This document shows positions 1 through 12,911 of a stretch of DNA of 22,248 nucleotides, in pieces. The stretch lies in assembly GCA_905397405.1 (NCBI GenBank), contig CAJPVJ010000614.1:1-22248 (forward strand). Reading direction: 5' to 3'. The notes under the pieces are model-generated. The model was not told where the DNA came from, searched no databases, and was given only the letters and a program-made list of their open reading frames with translations. Source of the DNA: Oppiella nova. Its lineage: Eukaryota > Arthropoda > Arachnida > Sarcoptiformes > Oppiidae. A program made the position numbers and the translations under genes. Every line of letters begins with the position of its first letter. The stretch's first letter is position 1.

Positions 1-561
1 ATTTTTACTTTCTAATTATTTTATCGTATGATAAATATATTAATGTATTAGTTATAATAATGTTACTTTTACTTTTTTGCGAGATTAAATATATTTAATT
101 CTTATGAATAATATTTGTATAATAATAATATTATTACATTTATTTTTTGTATTAATCTCAAGGAATAATTAAATAATAATTATTGTAATATGAATTTAAT
201 TGAATAGCGAATTGAAAGGGAAGGGCTGATAGGGAAATGGATTATTGAAATGGATAGTAAATAAGAGTAGGAAATGTATGTAAGAAATGTATGTTTAGTT
301 TGCAAACTATGGTATAATTGATTAAAAAGTATTTTTGAATGAACTTTCAATTGAATGTTAGATATTGTATAATGGGTTACATGTTATTAATACATGTTAT
401 ATGCCATACATTATGTATACAGTTAATAGATACTTGGTAAATTTAATAGTTTTAGTTTAGAAAAGTGAGTTCATAATAAATGGGAAAGTTAACGATATTT
501 TAATGTTATATTTGCTGTGTTTTCCGCACTTTTTTCGGCTAAACTATTATACCATACGGTT

Positions 562-563
<2 letters not shown>

Positions 564-602
<39 letters not shown>
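564..602. repeat. GA microsatellite
   Basis: An uninterrupted GA run, about 19 units. Confidence 0.97.
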
Positions 603-603
<1 letters not shown>

Positions 604-811
604 AATCATTTTGTTGTTTAGTGTTTGCATTCAATTTAGTTTGTCCTGACACAACTGTATAACAAAAATTACTGTCAGTTTTTTGTTGTTACTTATTTTC
701 TTGTATTATGTATTATATTAAACAAAATAATGTCTATAAGTATAGTATTAGAAGTCGTGTACGAGTATTGTGTCACGACTTTTGAATTAACCACATCATC
801 ATAATTGCAAT

Positions 812-812
<1 letters not shown>

Positions 813-856
<44 letters not shown>
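813..856. repeat. CT microsatellite
   Basis: A CT run with one TTT interruption near its right end. Lies 210 bp from the GA array at 564, in the opposite orientation. Confidence 0.97.
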
Positions 857-1361
857 AATAATTTTTTGTACAATTCTTACGAAACAAAACCAAAAAATAC
901 TTTTTAAATGTTTTTTCAACCAATTTATCTCATCTATGGTTTAGTGGCGAAGAAAAGTAAAGAAATTTAATTTTTCTATCAAATTATTCATTAAATATAT
1001 TTTTTATGTTTATGTTATAAAACAATAATTCCTTGCTTATTTTTATTTATACCATACTTCGGAAATAATATTAAATAGAAAACTACATTATTTTTAGTTT
1101 TCAAAACAACTACTTTTGTTATAATTTTTAAAACTTTGCGTTAATCGTATAAATTACCAAATGGTACATAAAAAATGTTATCATGGTATTGACGATTGCA
1201 TATCTCGATTAAATGGAAAAAAATTTTAATTAAATAAAAAGCGGTTTAAAATATTGTGGAAAAAATAACTTTTTCTTATCTAAAGTGTAGAAAACTTTTT
1301 AAACGAAAAAAATATAAATTTCATTTAAAACCTCCAAAACTAATCATACGTTTAATTTCTG

Positions 1362-1434
1362 GGTATAAAAAGCGATTAACCATTGCTTTAATCCAATGGT
1401 TAATACATTTCGCTTTTCATATCTTAATTATACC
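1362..1434. other. Nested hairpin
   Basis: TTAACCATTG (1376-1385) pairs perfectly with CAATGGTTAA (1394-1403). An outer AAAAGCGA pairs with TCGCTTTT, and GGTATAA (1362-1368) with TTATACC (1428-1434). The bulges are all on the 3' arm. Confidence 0.6.
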
Positions 1435-2749
1435 TTCAAATGGATATAAATAAGGAATTTGTGTCTAAAAAACCGACAAAAAACTATTTTTTCAAACTTT
1501 TTCACTAATAAATGAATAATTTTTTTCTGGAAATGAATTCCTATAATATATTTATTATGTAATTAATGGGCAAATAGGCAGACGTTTTTTGAAATTGTGA
1601 GAGGGGACACTTAACTTTTGACTGTACTTTTCAAATATTTCATTTCACTATATGTGTGGCCCTTTAAAAACCGAGTACTCAATCAAAATACATACGAAAA
1701 AATGCATTAAAATAAAGAGTCAATTATTATATACAATAGGAATGCCTTTCCTTTACATCCCTATCCCCATCCACTCTAATAATTGCTTAATATTAGACAT
1801 ATTTTTCAAAACATATTTATAAATTATTTATTTATTAAAATATATTGTATTAACAGTGAGAGTGAAATATAATTTGTTGTTTTTATAATTTTATATAAAT
1901 TTTTCATATATTGTATATATTTCTGGTAGTTATGCAACAAATTAACGCAAAATATTTTTATTGCAATTTAATTATTGCCCACAAAATTGCATACAAAATG
2001 TATTTTATTATAACATGTATTGCCTATTACTCCGTATAAATTCAGGGCATGACTACCATACCCCTCTCTATAAACCCCCTAACCTAATACTAAATCATTA
2101 TTAAACATTGATTTAAGGGACTGGACAGACAGTCTCTGTCTTACAGCTCCTGTATGTATAAAACATTTTTTCTACTCCTATGCCACGAAAATATCTATTT
2201 TTATTAAAACATTATACAATATAATGGTATACAAGACAAGAGTATGTAATATATTAAAAACATATTTTTGTTGTTCACGTAATATATTATTAGTGAAATT
2301 ATTTTATAAAATACCTCATCATATGTATCATAAGATTGTGCCATTAATTGGCCTCAAAAGTCATGGATTTAGTGGAGAGGGAACTCCACATTTGACCCCA
2401 TGCCTGCCCCCTATGATTACCCCCTAAAAATTTATATACATTTTTATATTGCATTTATAATTTTAATGGTATTTTTTATGTAGAGTTTTAATAATACACG
2501 AGTTTTTTGTTATGTTTTCTAATGTAATTGAAATGTACTATAAGTTAATGTTGCGCTCAATTTATTATATAATTTTATGTAAGGGGTTACTCACAAAGTA
2601 AGTACGTAAAAATATATCAGGGAAAGTGTATTATGTCTTACAGTTTATAAATTTAATTATTTTTAAATACTTTCAATAATATTGAATTAATTCTTAGAGA
2701 AATGTTTTATAAATTAAAAAACTTTTTTTAATAGTTTGAATTTATTCAG

Positions 2750-2752
<3 letters not shown>

Positions 2753-2790
<38 letters not shown>
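2753..2790. repeat. CT microsatellite
   Basis: An uninterrupted CT run of 19 units. Confidence 0.97.
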
Positions 2791-2791
<1 letters not shown>

Positions 2792-2822
2792 ATGATATTT
2801 AGCCCACATATAGCATATAAAA

Positions 2823-2866
2823 AATGAACGACTCGTTCATTGGCACCGGTATGTATTTATATACCG
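2823..2866. other. Two adjacent hairpins
   Basis: AATGAACG-ACT-CGTTCATT (2823-2841) is directly followed by a second stem, CGGTAT (2847-2852) with ATACCG (2861-2866). The GCACCGGTA motif lies across the junction. Confidence 0.6.
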
Positions 2867-3326
2867 TATATTTATTATATGCCTTATCCCACTAACCGAA
2901 ATGATTGCATAGATTTTTTACACTAATCTCTTCAATAAGTTTTTTATATAACTACGACAGCGGACTGGTATGTAGTCTATAGTATTCGCTATACTTTCGC
3001 CCGAGTATTACAAAAATAATAGCAATTTATAAACTGGTGAGAGTGCGGTAATAAATGGTGGCACTTAAGCCTTGTTGTGGTACTAGGCTTATAATATCAG
3101 TTTTAAAATACTTATCTAACTTTTAGTTTTTTGTGTGACATTTGCTATAATTGATTGGAAATTCAAAATTTCTCGACGACTTTAGATAGCGTTTGAAAAA
3201 TACTTTTCGCTACAAATACACTGAGATATCGTTATAATATAAGTATTTAGTTTTGTATCACATTTTTACTTTTTTGATTTATTTTAAATAGATTTTAATC
3301 TGATTTTTCTGCTCCAATGAATAATA

Positions 3327-3344
3327 GTGAGTGAGTGAGTGAGT

Positions 3345-3377
<33 letters not shown>
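3327..3377. repeat. Compound GTGA / GA microsatellite
   Basis: About six GTGA units grade into a pure GA run, showing expansion from a related tetramer. Confidence 0.97.
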
Positions 3378-3379
<2 letters not shown>

Positions 3380-4241
3380 CTAATTAACTATTTATATTAA
3401 GGTTTGTATAATTACACAAATCATTAAATAAAACTTTCCAAATATTCCCTAGATAACAAACTTTTCGATAAGCTATTTACATAATTAAAAAATCTAGTGA
3501 ATTTTTTCTGGGACAATTGGCTTGTTATCTTAAATATTCAATTGTAATTATGTATGCTTTGGGGGTAACCATCAAAAAAGTTTATATATGCTTTATAATT
3601 AATAATCCATTACACCGCTTATCATATACTTTATATTGCGGTTATACAGTATATCCCGTTTATATTGTATAATATATGATACAAAATGCAAAAACAATGG
3701 ATCAAAAAAGCATCCCGTCCCATACAGGTCCCTATTTAAAAATATTTTCACTACTCCCCCTCCCCTCCCATTTTATATGTAACTATAAAAAGTGCCTGTC
3801 CCTTAATCAGATAACCAGAGCATCGGCACATTTGCGAGACTACATCGAAAATAAATGAATGCTCAGGTATTTAAAACAGGCACCGGTATGCATATTTGTA
3901 TACATATGATGAGAGATAGCACACTGAGGGGGGACTGGGAGGGGGTGGGGCACACGTATTGGGTACTGTATATTATATTCCAGTTAAACCTGTTCATCAC
4001 TTTTTATGGTATGCTTTTTGAATGTGTACATGTATTATATAATGTGCATTTGTATTTGATACTGGTGCACTTTTTTAAAAGTGTAATAATTTGTGTGTGT
4101 AACTTTTTTTTATTCATGGTAAACGCATTATGTTTAAAAAGTGAAAATTCGCATTCATTTCGCAAATGTATGTATAAAAACACTTTCAAAAATAAATTTA
4201 TAGTTTTTTGTGTGTAGATCCTCTTTAAGTATCTATTATCC

Positions 4242-4244
<3 letters not shown>

Positions 4245-4282
<38 letters not shown>
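4245..4282. repeat. CT microsatellite
   Basis: An uninterrupted CT run, about 19 units. Confidence 0.97.
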
Positions 4283-4285
<3 letters not shown>

Positions 4286-4422
4286 AAATGTTTGGACAGA
4301 ATTATAGCTTTAATAATAAGTAATGAAAGGTTTAAAACATAGTTTTAAAATAGCAACAAAATTATTATCCAATAAACTATTGCTCGGATTTATATGATTT
4401 ATAATCATTTCATGACTGACTT

Positions 4423-4448
4423 AGAGAGAGAGAGAGAGAGAGAGAGAG
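4423..4448. repeat. GA microsatellite
   Basis: A short GA run, 13 units, 140 bp from the CT array at 4245 and in inverted orientation to it. Confidence 0.97.
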
Positions 4449-6610
4449 CACGGATTTGAATACAAATTATATAATTATATATATTTTTAAAACATCGAAA
4501 ACCAATATATCGATAAATCTAATTTGAATTTTTAGTTTTCACATAAGAATTCATTGATTGTCTAGATAACTTTTATTATTATTATGATTGCTGTGAAATG
4601 AATATTTATTCACAGAATATGTCTAGACTTAGACTAGTTATGAATTCTAAGAGATTTGATATTAAAAGCCATTTTTGCATTAAAATTACTGATATTCAGG
4701 CGCCTAAGTCACTGGTACCCACATAAATATAATAATAATTATATTTAAATAGCTTATAATAATCTAGTTGTTTTAGGCAAATGTTATAAAATTTGATATT
4801 TCTATACCAAGAATATCTAGCTATATATATATATTGAATAAAACTTTATTTGAATTAAAATATCTGCGAATTAATGCTAGATACTTTCAAAATACATTAA
4901 AATAAGCTAAAAGTTACTTTCACTTAACATACATATGGGGTTTGAAAATCAAATTTTTGTTGTTATCACTGAAAATGAAAATAAAAAACTTTTTTCATAT
5001 GATATATACCGTAATCAACGAGAATTGGATGAAATAAAATTAAAATAAATTTGTTTTCGAGCAATAAATCGCACCCACCTCTTTTTATACATCTTATACA
5101 TACATTTAACTGGAGGGCCACTCATAGCACATGTATGGGCACAGATATTTAAGGGCCGATAGGGAACACCATCAACAAAAAACTGCAGATTGTTTCCATA
5201 GATAGAGAGAATAATAATAATAAGTGTTTTTGAAAAAAACAAAAATTTAATATATGATGCATAATATTACAGTCAACTCTCGGTTTACACCACCAAACAC
5301 GTGATTAGGCAAAGAATATTCTGGTGTAGCCTATGATTGATTACATTGTATTCATAATCTAAAATAATATTCACGTTATTATTATGCGATTATTATATAC
5401 ATGGAAATACCGGTGCGAATACAATACCCAAATATATGTGTGTATAAAGTGTTTAATAGTCGGCAGATATTATCTGTTGATCTTAAGGTGTGTGTTGGGG
5501 TATGGGATGTGTCACTGACCTATGTATGATTGGGCACCCGATGCCGGCGATGATGAACATAACCTACCGGTGCTCTCTCTCACGTAAACCCCATACTTTC
5601 ACTCGTGTTGTTTATCTCAGAGACCAATGCACCGAAAAAATAATTAATTAATTAGAAACAACTTTTTTGTTTTATAATAATATTAATTTCTACCTAAAAA
5701 ATATTACTTGTAATTAATATTCAAAATATCGCTTATTAATTATATATCAGATACCTGTCCCAAACATCTGTTTTATTAATAGGTGGTGGGTACTGTAAGG
5801 TAGTTCCCAATATTATAACGTTATAAATATTTTTATAACTTTTATATGGCAATGATTTCTCAAGAATTTTATCACAAAAAATGTTTGCGTTATTATTGAT
5901 CATAATTTTCATGTATATATTTGAATGTATTATTTCACTTGTACCCTGATATGCCTGGGCAATTAATGTGTGCATTTTTACCAATGGATTACATGTGCTT
6001 ACTCACAATCAAATAAAAATTCTACATACTTTTATACATACCTGTGCTGATGAATGTAAATATTGGGAATGGAGACACGAAATAACGTGATTTCATATTA
6101 AATATTACAGATATATATGAAAAAAGTCATTTACATTGCGTTTAACGTGCGATCATTTTATATCTGTATTTTGACTTTCAATTTCCATATCATATCGCAT
6201 ATACAGGTACAGTCAACACTCGCTATAATGTTTGTCAAAGAGTTTTTTAAACTTTATTATAAATAAGGATTTACAGTAAAATCTCATAAAAGTTAATAAA
6301 ATATGTTAATTATTATAAGTATGCTATTATTAAATTTTTATACCTAGCTTAGTAATTTCTAAATTTTAATTAATTACAGGTATATCTAGTAGTACCCTGT
6401 AGTAATACTTTGTGTAAAACTTTTTTTGAATGAAAAATTAATTGCAACAAAAATTTCTATTTTGGAGAAAAGATATACAAAAATGTTTTGGTTTTTATGC
6501 TTATCTATTATTTTTAAAGCACTTTCACATAGATATAGAAAATGATACAAAAGTATAAATAGATTTCTACTTTTGGAAATAAAATATCTCCGATCATATT
6601 TATTATGGAT

Positions 6611-6612
<2 letters not shown>

Positions 6613-6654
<42 letters not shown>
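6613..6654. repeat. CT microsatellite
   Basis: An uninterrupted CT run of 21 units. Confidence 0.97.
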
Positions 6655-6657
<3 letters not shown>

Positions 6658-7168
6658 GGGTTATATAATGTAATCAAAATGGACAGTCATTATATATGGG
6701 ATGCCATCCCATCGCCAAAATTATGATACAAGTGGGCGAATGGTTGAGTCAATTAAATAAGACTTTTTTATATATATATAATATATAACTATTAGTTTTA
6801 AGTTATTATTTTTTGTTGTTTTATATTTTGATTGAATACACCGATGCACTGATGATGATGATGAGCACCGGTATCATTGAACCCCTGCGCTTTCATAAGC
6901 AGATGGAAACAGTTTTATAAAGAGTTTTATATAAAAACTTTTGCCAAAATAGTTTCACTCAAAATCAAATTGTTTTAATTTCTACGGAAAAAAGTTTTAA
7001 TGCCAAATGTTTTGCTTATAAACAATTTTGATATTAACATAATATCCATATTTATATGCTTTGCTTGCGTTTACTGTAAATTTTTTCGCACATAATATGA
7101 ATTTATAAAATCAATACTGATTTCAAAGTTTATTTTATATGATATTTATGTTTGTTTTCAATTTGCAG

Positions 7169-7289
7169 ACAAAACTGTCACTCCATTGAAATCGATGGCA
7201 CGAATCAAAAGTCCAGAAAATTGGACAATAACTCCGATAACTGTATCCACAGATACTTTATTATGGACGGACCTGTCTTATTTACAATG
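7169..7289 (+). CDS. ARHGAP20: Exon A: start of PH domain
   Basis: This 121-nt exon follows a pyrimidine-rich TTTGCAG acceptor and ends at ATG|GTAAGT. The first base completes a codon begun in an unseen upstream exon, so an earlier phase-2 exon must exist. It encodes 40 residues: a polar, Asn/Ser/Lys-rich lead, then IHRYFIMDGPVLFTM, which looks like the first beta strands of the PH domain in ARHGAP20 proteins. Codon wobble is A/T-rich, like the surrounding intron and unlike exons C-G. Confidence 0.85.
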
Positions 7290-8135
7290 GTAAGTCAACT
7301 ACTAGATAAATATACCTTTGATGTTTGAACACTAGTAGCTAGTATCATTATATTTAAATCATACACAAACAAATAACTATAATTTATCTAACCATTGAGA
7401 TTAATATTAAATTTATATTTTTAATTCTCGTAGATAATATTTTTATTAACTATAAGTTATACCAGGTAGTCTATAACGTACTGTACTATTTGTCTATTAT
7501 TTTATGATTTCACTTAACATGCTATCAGTATTTTGTATAAAAATTATAAATTCATATAATATTATTCAGTGTCTCATGAAATTAATTATGAACGCATACA
7601 TAAATACTAATATTGTTTTTGATTTATATTTTAATTGTTAGTTAAATACAACACTCGAGTAATACTTATCAAAAAGCAATGAATTTTTAACAGATTTTTA
7701 ATGCAAACAAAAATTTTTGTTTTGCTAATGAGTTGGGCAGAGCATACAAACAGCCTGTCCTTATAGATAGTGAGAGTATATTATATTACATATTCATCGG
7801 TACCTTAAGATTGAAAGTGAAACAAAAATTTCTCTAAACAATTATTTATTCATATATTTTGTATGTAACACAACAAAAATTTAGTTAATTACATACGAAT
7901 AGCCGTAAAACCATTTTTATACACTACACAAAAAGTTTTAAAACTTTTTTATAAATGAAAACAATTCATTAACAAAACACAATACAATACACGAGACTGT
8001 TGTGTAATGTTATTAATGATTGTTTTGTGTGTTTCGCAAAATATTATATTAATAATAGTTTTTCACAAAAGTTTTTTTGCCTAAAAAATCGCAGATCTTT
8101 GAGATTTCTCTTATAGTTTATTCACATTTGCTTTC

Positions 8136-8183
<48 letters not shown>

Positions 8184-9379
8184 CAGTATTTCACTTAATA
8201 CTTAAGGTGTAGATTAGGATATATTTTACATTATTATAGGCATTAAAAGGAGAGAAAAAATGTTGATTTGATTTTTAATCTCGAAATTTAGTAGATTTGA
8301 GATGATTTTTCTCTACTATTAGTCTCTCACTTGAAATTAGAGGTCAAAAATCTTAAGTAAAATAAATTTTAAATAATTATTCAATGATTAGAAAATGCCG
8401 ACAAATTTTGATACACAAAAAGAAAAAGAAATTTATTTTGAATTAAAAACTACTTTTAAAAAAGTCAACTAATTTTCGGAAATATTTCTAAGTTTTTAGA
8501 AATTAATCATTATCGGTAAACATAATTAACTTGGTACACTATTGAGTATAGATTGACACGAAAAAAATCAATATAATAAATAACTGTATTTATAAAATTT
8601 GATATAATAACTACCGTAATAGGTACTACAAAATATAATTGCTGAATTAACTGTAATGGCACTTATATATCATATATAGTCAACTCAATTATCCAATTAA
8701 TTTCATACGGCGTTCCCCTCTCACTATTGAATTACGAAAATAATTGCAATTATTTCATAAAAAACCAAAAATATATTAATCCATAGTATATATTACCGAA
8801 GATTTAATGAAATATCTCAAAACATAATAATAAATTTTCACAATTTTTTGCATTACAGGGCGTTCAGAGTCAAGAAAGACATTTGTTTCTATTCAACGAT
8901 CTAATGCTGATCGCAAAGTCCAGGTAAGCATACCTTTCCCCTCCATTCATACTCAGGGATGACAGTGGCAGAGGTAGTCATTGCTCCCATATATCCATCA
9001 AAACTAATTTCCACCAAAAAATCAGCTCATTTTTTGGCCAACAATTAGCCGCACATATGATTTATCTAGCATTCAATGTATAGCCAGTCCCTTAATTAAG
9101 TCATTTAATTACCACTTGGTAATCAAGTATAATTTGAAAAAATCTCTACCTACCATTCCCTTAATTTTATTACTATTTTCGTATATACGCTTATATAAAC
9201 AATTAATGCTTTAGATTTTTTTATATCCATTTCCCTCTCCCTCTCAGTCCACCTGTTTTTTGGCAATCAATTTTCAAAATCACTTAAAACTAAACTCCAA
9301 ATGATTGCCACAAAAAAATACTAATCAAATCAATGCTCGCATTCCTTTATATCTAATTTAATGGCACTTTTTTATCACT

Positions 9380-9422
<43 letters not shown>

Positions 9423-12400
9423 ACACTCATTCATAGTATTTCATAGGAAAGCTACGAAACTTTATTGTAATGCCAGGGGTATAGCCATGAAGGGAGGAGG
9501 TATCGAACAGGCATCGACACTCTGGGGGTCTCCAAAATCTTATATATTGTTTCCGACATTAGATTTGTATATAAAATATGTCTAAACATTATTCATAGAC
9601 AATAAATAGGCTTTAAAACTTGCAAACTAGTCACACATCCCTTTCCCTCCCATTCATATCTTTACAAAAAACACTACCGATACTCAGGTACTTCACACGA
9701 ATAAGTTAGTTTCTATAGTCAGGGCACCTGTACCATCACTTCACGACTATCCCATAAGCAATATTAATAGCCATAAATCAGTGCATAATATAAAATCATA
9801 TAATAAATTGAATGCTAAATAAAAATCATCGCAAATTGCAATGACATCTAATTTCTCTCCAATTTCTCGCCTCGTGGGGAACGGTATGTCAGGTCTTCGG
9901 GCAACTATAAGCTGAAGGAGAAGTGTCGGGTGTCGGAGATGTGGCTGTCGAAGGAGGCGCTGGACGACGTGTGCGAGTCCGCCAAATCGCCGGACACCTC
10001 CTTTGTCATGGGCTGGCCCACCAACAACGTGGTCGCCACCTTCAGGTAAGCCCCTAACCTACCTGTCCCCTTATTCATCCCAATCACCAGTTCCTCAGAA
10101 AACTGCAGACACTGTCTCTCACCTACCGGTCCATCAATTTGGGTATAATTATGTCAATTAGTGTTTGCCCTTAAATTCAAGCGAAAATTAGCGTACAATT
10201 AGTGACTTATTAAAGTGCCTTGATGTTTTATTGGCTACCCCTGACCCCCACATCCTATTCCCACTATTTAAGTGTTGTATTTGCGACTCAAATATAATTA
10301 GTGATTTAATTGGTGTTAATCTTAAGGACAATACTGATAGTGAAGTTGTGAAGTGTTTTTCTCGGAGTTTGATGTCAATTGTGTTTCTAATGGTTTTTAT
10401 GACTATTTCAATGCTATTTCATATAACATTGTATCTAAATATAACCACAATTTCTATATCATATACTGTATACTATGGGGTCACCAATCGCTGTGTAAAT
10501 GAAATTAATGTCAATTAACAAACTTTTAAAACGTTTTATATAAATATACCTCAAAATATAAAATTTATTTTAAAGTTTGTCAGATTTCTGGATAATATTT
10601 GACAATTTGGCTTACATTTGCTTATCTATACCCTCGGGCTACCCCACGTCCTTTGAAAAACGTACGGGGTAATAAACGTTTTATTGAACCCTTTTCATAT
10701 ACATATACTTTGAATACTACCTGTTTGTCTGTCTGAACTGTATATTAAATGCATATAATTTTTATGATATAATTTTCGGTGACATTAGTTATAAATTAAA
10801 AGCTGAGAATTTTATATCATTTTTATTGTTTTGGTTGCCATATATATAACACGGGGGTGCTTTTTCATTGCCCCCTATCCAATTAAACAGTAAGATTTAT
10901 TTCACTTTAAATAGCATATTAAATGCCGATTTTTATCTCGCACACTTTTTTAGCCGGGGATTAATATGACCAGAATAATAATAGTAAGTATTTTTGGTGT
11001 TTTACATAATAAAAATATTTGTGCGCCAAAAATAAGTTGTACATAATTTTATTATTTTAATTAGTTTATTTATATAATTTTATAACATTAAATTTTTTGA
11101 TTGAAACATAAGTTTTCACTAGAAAATAGTTTATTGAATTTTTATAATAATCATATTAAATAGCGTATTTTTAATTTGTTGAATAGCTAGGCAATAATCT
11201 GTGTATGAATTTGTTTAACGTTATGAAAGTATTATGCATATTTTTGAATATATTATTCCGCATACATTATTCACAGTATATTTTATTAAAATAATAATCA
11301 TAATAATGATATAATTCATAGAAATCAGTGCACAGAATAGGAAATATGTATTTAAAATGCTTCACAAATAAACTCAAAACTTTTATTTTTCTATAAAAAT
11401 AAAAATTATAAAAATACTCGCTTATATCATATTTACTTTATAATAAATATTAAATATTTTTTATTATAACCTTTAATGAAATTCATATCTGGTGTATGTG
11501 TTATGAATATATGGCATAACAATTTTGTTTGAATAAATATTCATAAATAATTACAATTATATTAATGTATTGTACTTTAAACTTAGTACTTAAACCCATT
11601 ACCTACCGGTGCTGGTTGTATACCATAGAGACGTCAACTTTTATATCGACGACATCGTGTCTCACATCAACAGTCCTTTCCAACCACCCCTCCCCTCCCT
11701 ACCCCTTACCTCAAGATTTTTGTTGAAAACAACAGCAAAATTGATTACAAGTTTTTGGTGTTTTTAATACCATAACAGTGTTTGTAGCAAACAATCTACC
11801 TGTCCCCGTGCTACCTTGTCTGTATAATCAAAGTCTGTACTACCTGTCCACTAAAAGCAAATTTCCCCCCAATTTTGACAGTCAAGTGATACGAGAGTAA
11901 AGCCAAACACCCCCTGAAGTGTCACTTAATATACAATATGTGTATAAATATAAAGCATTTTTCGCTCTCAAAACTGATTGACTTGTCTATTGTGGGCCCA
12001 AAAAATCGACTACCTGTGCTCCCGGGGCATACCTGTGCCCATGTCACATATAGACTGTGTGGACATATAGCACACACCACACCAGTCCACTCATCTCATC
12101 CCTTACCCCACAGTCCAAAGCCATTTGCCCACAATATCTTAAAACAATTAGTCTTATAGTCAGTGGTGTGTCCTGTGGTCCCGGCGCGACGTATAGACGT
12201 CCACACCGTATATGCGATTATAATATAAGTCAAAACCAGCACTTGATGACTAACTGTCCCCTCCACTCCACTATCTCCCTGTCCAATGGCTATATTAAGT
12301 CTACACTTCATTTGAAGCCTTTTTATTATCGCGTTTAAGAATAATACCACTTATAGTGAAGTGGAAGTGGATGTCTGCATGTGTGTAGTGAAGGGTCAAT

Positions 12401-12870
12401 GTATCAAAAATCTGCTTTTCTCTCAACATACTACCTGTGCTCACACACACACACACTACTGCCTATGTGTATGTGTGCACAAAGAGGAGCTCCTGGAGCT
12501 AAAGGGAATTCCTATGAAAAAAGAGTTGTTATTTTCATGTTTGTCTCTCTCTGGATGGCTATTGTATAGCGATATCGATGTCTCTATTATATGACTGAAA
12601 AATACTGTGTAAACCAGTACTCAATCATTTCATTTCACTTTTCCAATGGCTTTGTGTACTATTAGAGACTATATTTTTTTTGGTGAACTTATTTTGTTTT
12701 TACCATTTTTGGTGAGCATTATATACGTAATCATACTATAGTTGTCTACCTTTTCTCTCATCAATTTTATACACTATTTGTTCACTAAATCTCATGATTA
12801 ATGAATGAATGGATTAATGATTTTCATGAATATTCTCGTATATGAGAAAATGTTTTGATTTTATTTGTGT

Positions 12871-12911
<41 letters not shown>

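Larger units (their letters stand above)
1..7168. other. AT-rich non-coding stretch upstream of exon A
   Basis: No exon could be supported here on either strand. Since exon A begins in the middle of a codon, at least the right-hand part must be intron of the same gene, and the whole may be. The short open frames present have no coding-like composition or recognisable domain. The stretch holds seven GA/CT microsatellites, five copies of the GCACCGGTA 9-mer family member, one TACCTGTGC copy and several hairpins described separately. Confidence 0.7.

Noticed and set aside
3855-4217. 120-codon open frame on the + strand
   Set aside because: Hydrophobic, low-complexity AT-rich translation without a domain; an overlapping minus frame is equally open, as expected by chance.
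5015-5242. Minus-strand frame with FVDGVPYRPLNICAHTC-type reading and a CTGCAG acceptor
   Set aside because: It looks slightly protein-like, but splice signals are weak, there is no recognised family and the ends are AT-rich. Not strong enough to list.
9361-9585. Open frame of 74 codons on the + strand
   Set aside because: Much of it is a Ser-Leu run made by the CT microsatellite; there is no domain, and it lies inside a well-supported intron.
9905-10087. Minus-strand open frame over exon C
   Set aside because: It is the antisense shadow of a G+C-rich coding exon whose + strand reading has clear PH-domain motifs.
12361-12594. Overlapping frames with a collagen-like GAPGAKG reading
   Set aside because: Only two or three Gly-X-Y triplets, and CA-repeat-derived residues upstream. 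Likely chance.
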